NCBI GenBank assembly: GCA_018623405.1
Contig: JAAZVO010000037.1
Span: forward strand, 1 to 15,326
Source: Crocinitomicaceae bacterium
Lineage (GTDB): Bacteria > Bacteroidota > Bacteroidia > Flavobacteriales_G > Salibacteraceae
Direction of reading: 5' to 3'
Length of the DNA: 15,326 nt
The first letter of the stretch is position 1, and every line of letters begins with the position of its first letter. Of this stretch, positions 13,645 through 15,326 are shown piece after piece. The notes beneath the pieces were generated by a model. It was not told the DNA's origin and searched no databases. It saw only the letters and a program-made list of their open reading frames with translations. Both the position numbers and the translations under genes were made by a program.

Positions 13645-14720
13645 TACCATTCTTCTATACCCCCTTTTAGGTTGTAGAATTTTTGATTGGGAAATTTCTC
13701 TTTAAGAACTTCAAGTGCTTTTCCACTCCTAAAACCTGAATGGCAATAAACCACTACTTCAGCAGCTCCTTCAAACAGTTTTAAGTTTTTATCTAGTTGA
13801 TTAAAGGGAATGTTAACTCCCCCAATATTTTGGGTTACATGCTCTTTTTCTGTTCTAACATCAACCAATAAAAATGGATATTCTGCATTAAGCCAAGCTT
13901 TCAATCCTTCTTTAGAAATTGAGTCAACTGCAGGTTGTCTTATCCCGCAAAACTCATAATAATCAATTAACTCCGTAATTGGTTTTTGACTTTGGACTTT
14001 TTCAAAACCTATTTTTCGGCTTTGCATTGTTAAAGCATCAAATACAAATAACTTTCCTACTAAAGGCTCTCCTATTCCTGTAATAACTTTGATAACCTCA
14101 TTGGCTTGCATTGCTCCAATTATTCCGGGCAAAACACCTAATACTCCTGCCTCAGCACAATTTGGAACTGTACCTGGTGAGGGCGGATTGGGATGTAAAT
14201 CTCTGTAATTTGGGATTTTCTTTTTCCCTAAATAATTAAAAACACTCACTTGGCCTTCATAACGAAAAATACTGGCATACACATTTGTTTTTCCTAGTAT
14301 TACACAAGCATCGTTTACTAAATATCGTGTAGGAAAATTATCTGTGCCATCGGCTACTACATCATACTTGGAAATTATATCGAAGGCATTTTGTGAGGTT
14401 AGTTTTTCGGTATGAGAAATAAACTCAACAAATGGGTTGTGGGCTTTTAACTTTTGGATGGCCACCTCTACTTTTAATTTCCCAAGGTCAGCATCCCCAA
14501 AAAGTATTTGCCGATGCAAGTTACTCTCCTCCACCCTATCAAAATCTACAATCCCAATGGTGCCAACTCCCGCTGCAGTAAGGTATTGAAGCAATGGAGC
14601 CCCTAACCCTCCGGCACCTACAACTAGTACCTTTGCATCAGTTAGTTTCTGCTGTTCAGCCTCAGAAAAGTTGGGTAGATGAAAATGCCTTTGATAGCGA
14701 TTGTGTGATTTTGATTTCAA
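13641..14720 (-). CDS. moeB: MoeB/ThiF E1-like adenylyltransferase with C-terminal rhodanese
   Basis: A 359-aa cytosolic enzyme that adenylates the C-terminal Gly-Gly of a sulfur-carrier protein (MoaD or ThiS). Its rhodanese domain can supply the sulfur. E1 part: nucleotide motif GAGGLG (35-40), D59 in IVDFD, NLHRQ with R70, DGTDN (124-128) and the conserved Cys188 in NCAEAGVLG. Rhodanese part (about 265-359): DVRTEKEH and active loop Cys326-HSGFRS. The zinc CxxC pairs of E. coli MoeB are absent: N171-Y-R-D174 stands at the first pair. The start is TTG 14720, directly after an in-frame stop; no ATG fits. It is head to head with moaC, supporting a molybdopterin role, although a thiamine role via ThiS is equally compatible with the sequence. 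Confidence 0.9.
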   Translation of the reverse strand: MKSKSHNRYQRHFHLPNFSEAEQQKLTDAKVLVVGAGGLGAPLLQYLTAAGVGTIGIVDFDRVEESNLHRQILFGDADLGKLKVEVAIQKLKAHNPFVEFISHTEKLTSQNAFDIISKYDVVADGTDNFPTRYLVNDACVILGKTNVYASIFRYEGQVSVFNYLGKKKIPNYRDLHPNPPSPGTVPNCAEAGVLGVLPGIIGAMQANEVIKVITGIGEPLVGKLFVFDALTMQSRKIGFEKVQSQKPITELIDYYEFCGIRQPAVDSISKEGLKAWLNAEYPFLLVDVRTEKEHVTQNIGGVNIPFNQLDKNLKLFEGAAEVVVYCHSGFRSGKALEVLKEKFPNQKFYNLKGGIEEWY

Positions 14721-14740
14721 TTAGACCTTTCTATAAATTG

Positions 14741-14748
14741 TAGTTTTG
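14741..14748 (+). promoter_or_regulatory. TAnnTTTG -7 box for moaC
   Basis: TAGTTTTG is a perfect match; the predicted start is near 14753, leaving a 14-nt leader to ATG 14767. The opposite strand carries TTACTTTG nearby, a one-mismatch box that could serve the divergent moeB gene. Confidence 0.6.
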
Positions 14749-14766
14749 CAAAGTAACAATGAATTA

Positions 14767-15246
14767 ATGGAAAAAAAATTCACTCACCTCACTCCTACCG
14801 GTGAACCAACTATGGTTGATGTTTCCAAAAAAAACGAAACAGAAAGAATTGCTATAGCCTTCTCAAAGGTAAAATTGAATGAGGCTATTATTGAACAACT
14901 AGAAAACGAAGAAATTCACACCAAAAAAGGCCCGGTTTTTCAAACCGCTATTCTCGCCGGAATCATGGGGTCTAAAAAAACGAGTGAACTTATTCCGCTT
15001 TGCCATCCCATTGGATTGGATAAATGTACCGTAGAAATTAAGGTGAATAAAGCCAAAGAGGTAGAAATCTATTGTACTGCTAAAGTGACTGGAAAAACCG
15101 GAGTTGAGATGGAAGCCCTAATAGGTGCAACTGTTGCTGCGCTAACCATTTACGACATGTGTAAAGGCTTCTCGCATGAAATTGAAATTGTAGAGACCAA
15201 ATTGTTGAAAAAAACCGGAGGTAAAAGCAATTATGAAGCAGCATAA
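14767..15246 (+). CDS. moaC: Cyclic pyranopterin monophosphate synthase
   Basis: A 159-aa cytosolic enzyme that converts the MoaA product 3',8-cH2GTP to cyclic pyranopterin monophosphate, the first stable intermediate of molybdenum cofactor. Family blocks are complete: FTHLTPTGEPTMVDVS, the GPVFQTAILAGIMGSKKTSELIP segment, LCHPIGLDKC with the active His, TGKTGVEMEALIGATVAALT with the catalytic glutamates, and IYDMCKG with Asp and Lys. I chose ATG 14767, giving MEKKFTHL; a TTG at 14746 lies within the promoter box. The next gene starts 14 nt before its stop. It is divergent from the MoeB-rhodanese gene, so both arms of the cofactor pathway meet here. Confidence 0.95.
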   Translation: MEKKFTHLTPTGEPTMVDVSKKNETERIAIAFSKVKLNEAIIEQLENEEIHTKKGPVFQTAILAGIMGSKKTSELIPLCHPIGLDKCTVEIKVNKAKEVEIYCTAKVTGKTGVEMEALIGATVAALTIYDMCKGFSHEIEIVETKLLKKTGGKSNYEAA

Positions 15247-15326
15247 AAAGCACGGGGATATTGTAAAACCTGTTGGTGGGAAATTTCATCGAAATGAGAT
15301 AAGTTTTATAGGCGCTCCTTGCGGAA
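15233..15326 (+). CDS. Start of a probable molybdenum-cofactor gene (5' end only)
   Basis: An ATG at 15233 overlaps the end of moaC by 14 nt and opens a frame that stays open to the window edge (31 codons). The visible start contains KPVGGKFHRNE and SFIGAPCG. This resembles the N-terminus of MobA/MobB-like proteins that follow moaC in other Bacteroidota, but too little is visible to be sure. Overlap with moaC argues for a genuine coupled gene. Confidence 0.5.
   Translation, partial: MKQHKKHGDIVKPVGGKFHRNEISFIGAPCG

Noticed and set aside
1..15326. CRISPR array, insertion sequence, prophage, defence island or tRNA gene
   Set aside because: No spaced direct repeats, terminal inverted repeats, transposase, integrase, nuclease motifs or cloverleaf sequences were seen; gene content is core metabolism and envelope functions.

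Overview
The window looks like a chromosomal segment of an AT-rich Bacteroidota (Flavobacteriales-like) bacterium. The evidence is TAnnTTTG-type -7 promoter boxes, a Bacteroidota-style small SRP RNA, near absence of Shine-Dalgarno sequences, and protein families typical of the phylum (SpmA-SpmB fusion, rhodanese-tailed MoeB/ThiF without zinc ligands, lipoprotein di-heme peroxidase). I see no phage, insertion sequence, CRISPR array, tRNA or rRNA. Most of it is ordinary core and housekeeping DNA.

Layout. 1-2006 (minus): a two-gene unit in which a cysteine-dioxygenase/methyltransferase fusion precedes pdxH, whose last codons lie beyond the window edge. 2041-3227 (plus): a MiaE-type tRNA hydroxylase and a YqgE/AlgH protein. 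3196-4673 (minus): a rhomboid protease followed by a class IV aminotransferase (PabC-like), overlapping yqgE tail to tail. 4764-5081: a small exported Lys/Cys-rich protein ending at a clear terminator. 5183-5719 (minus): a decayed short-chain dehydrogenase. 5773-8016 (plus): a small membrane protein, a YciO-type protein and an SpmA-SpmB-type fusion membrane protein. 8018-10640 (plus): an ECF sigma factor, a small single-span membrane protein (possible anti-sigma factor), a membrane-anchored CpxP/Spy/CnrX-like protein, and a di-heme cytochrome c peroxidase lipoprotein whose frame is broken in a run of seven A just after the lipobox. 10698-10801: SRP RNA. 10840-12103: a CpeT-family exported protein and a uridine-kinase-family P-loop protein. 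12192-13644: small transaldolase and a TauE/SafE permease. 13641-14720 (minus): MoeB/ThiF-rhodanese. 14767-15326: moaC and the start of another gene, probably for molybdenum cofactor.

The genes form three loose themes. One is sulfur and cofactor chemistry: thiol dioxygenase-methyltransferase with PLP synthesis at the left end, and sulfur-carrier activation, molybdopterin synthesis and a TauE/SafE permease at the right end. The second is an envelope-stress-like sigma module running into a periplasmic peroxidase. The third is tRNA and translation housekeeping (MiaE, YciO family, SRP RNA).

The most useful observations are the dioxygenase-methyltransferase fusion, the frameshifted peroxidase at its lipobox, the SDR pseudogene with loss of its catalytic block plus an in-frame stop, and a promoter pattern. 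For the last, the SRP RNA 5' end calibrates the start site to 5 nt after the box, which implies leaderless mRNAs for at least two genes. I did not find a convincing wholly new defence or mobile system.
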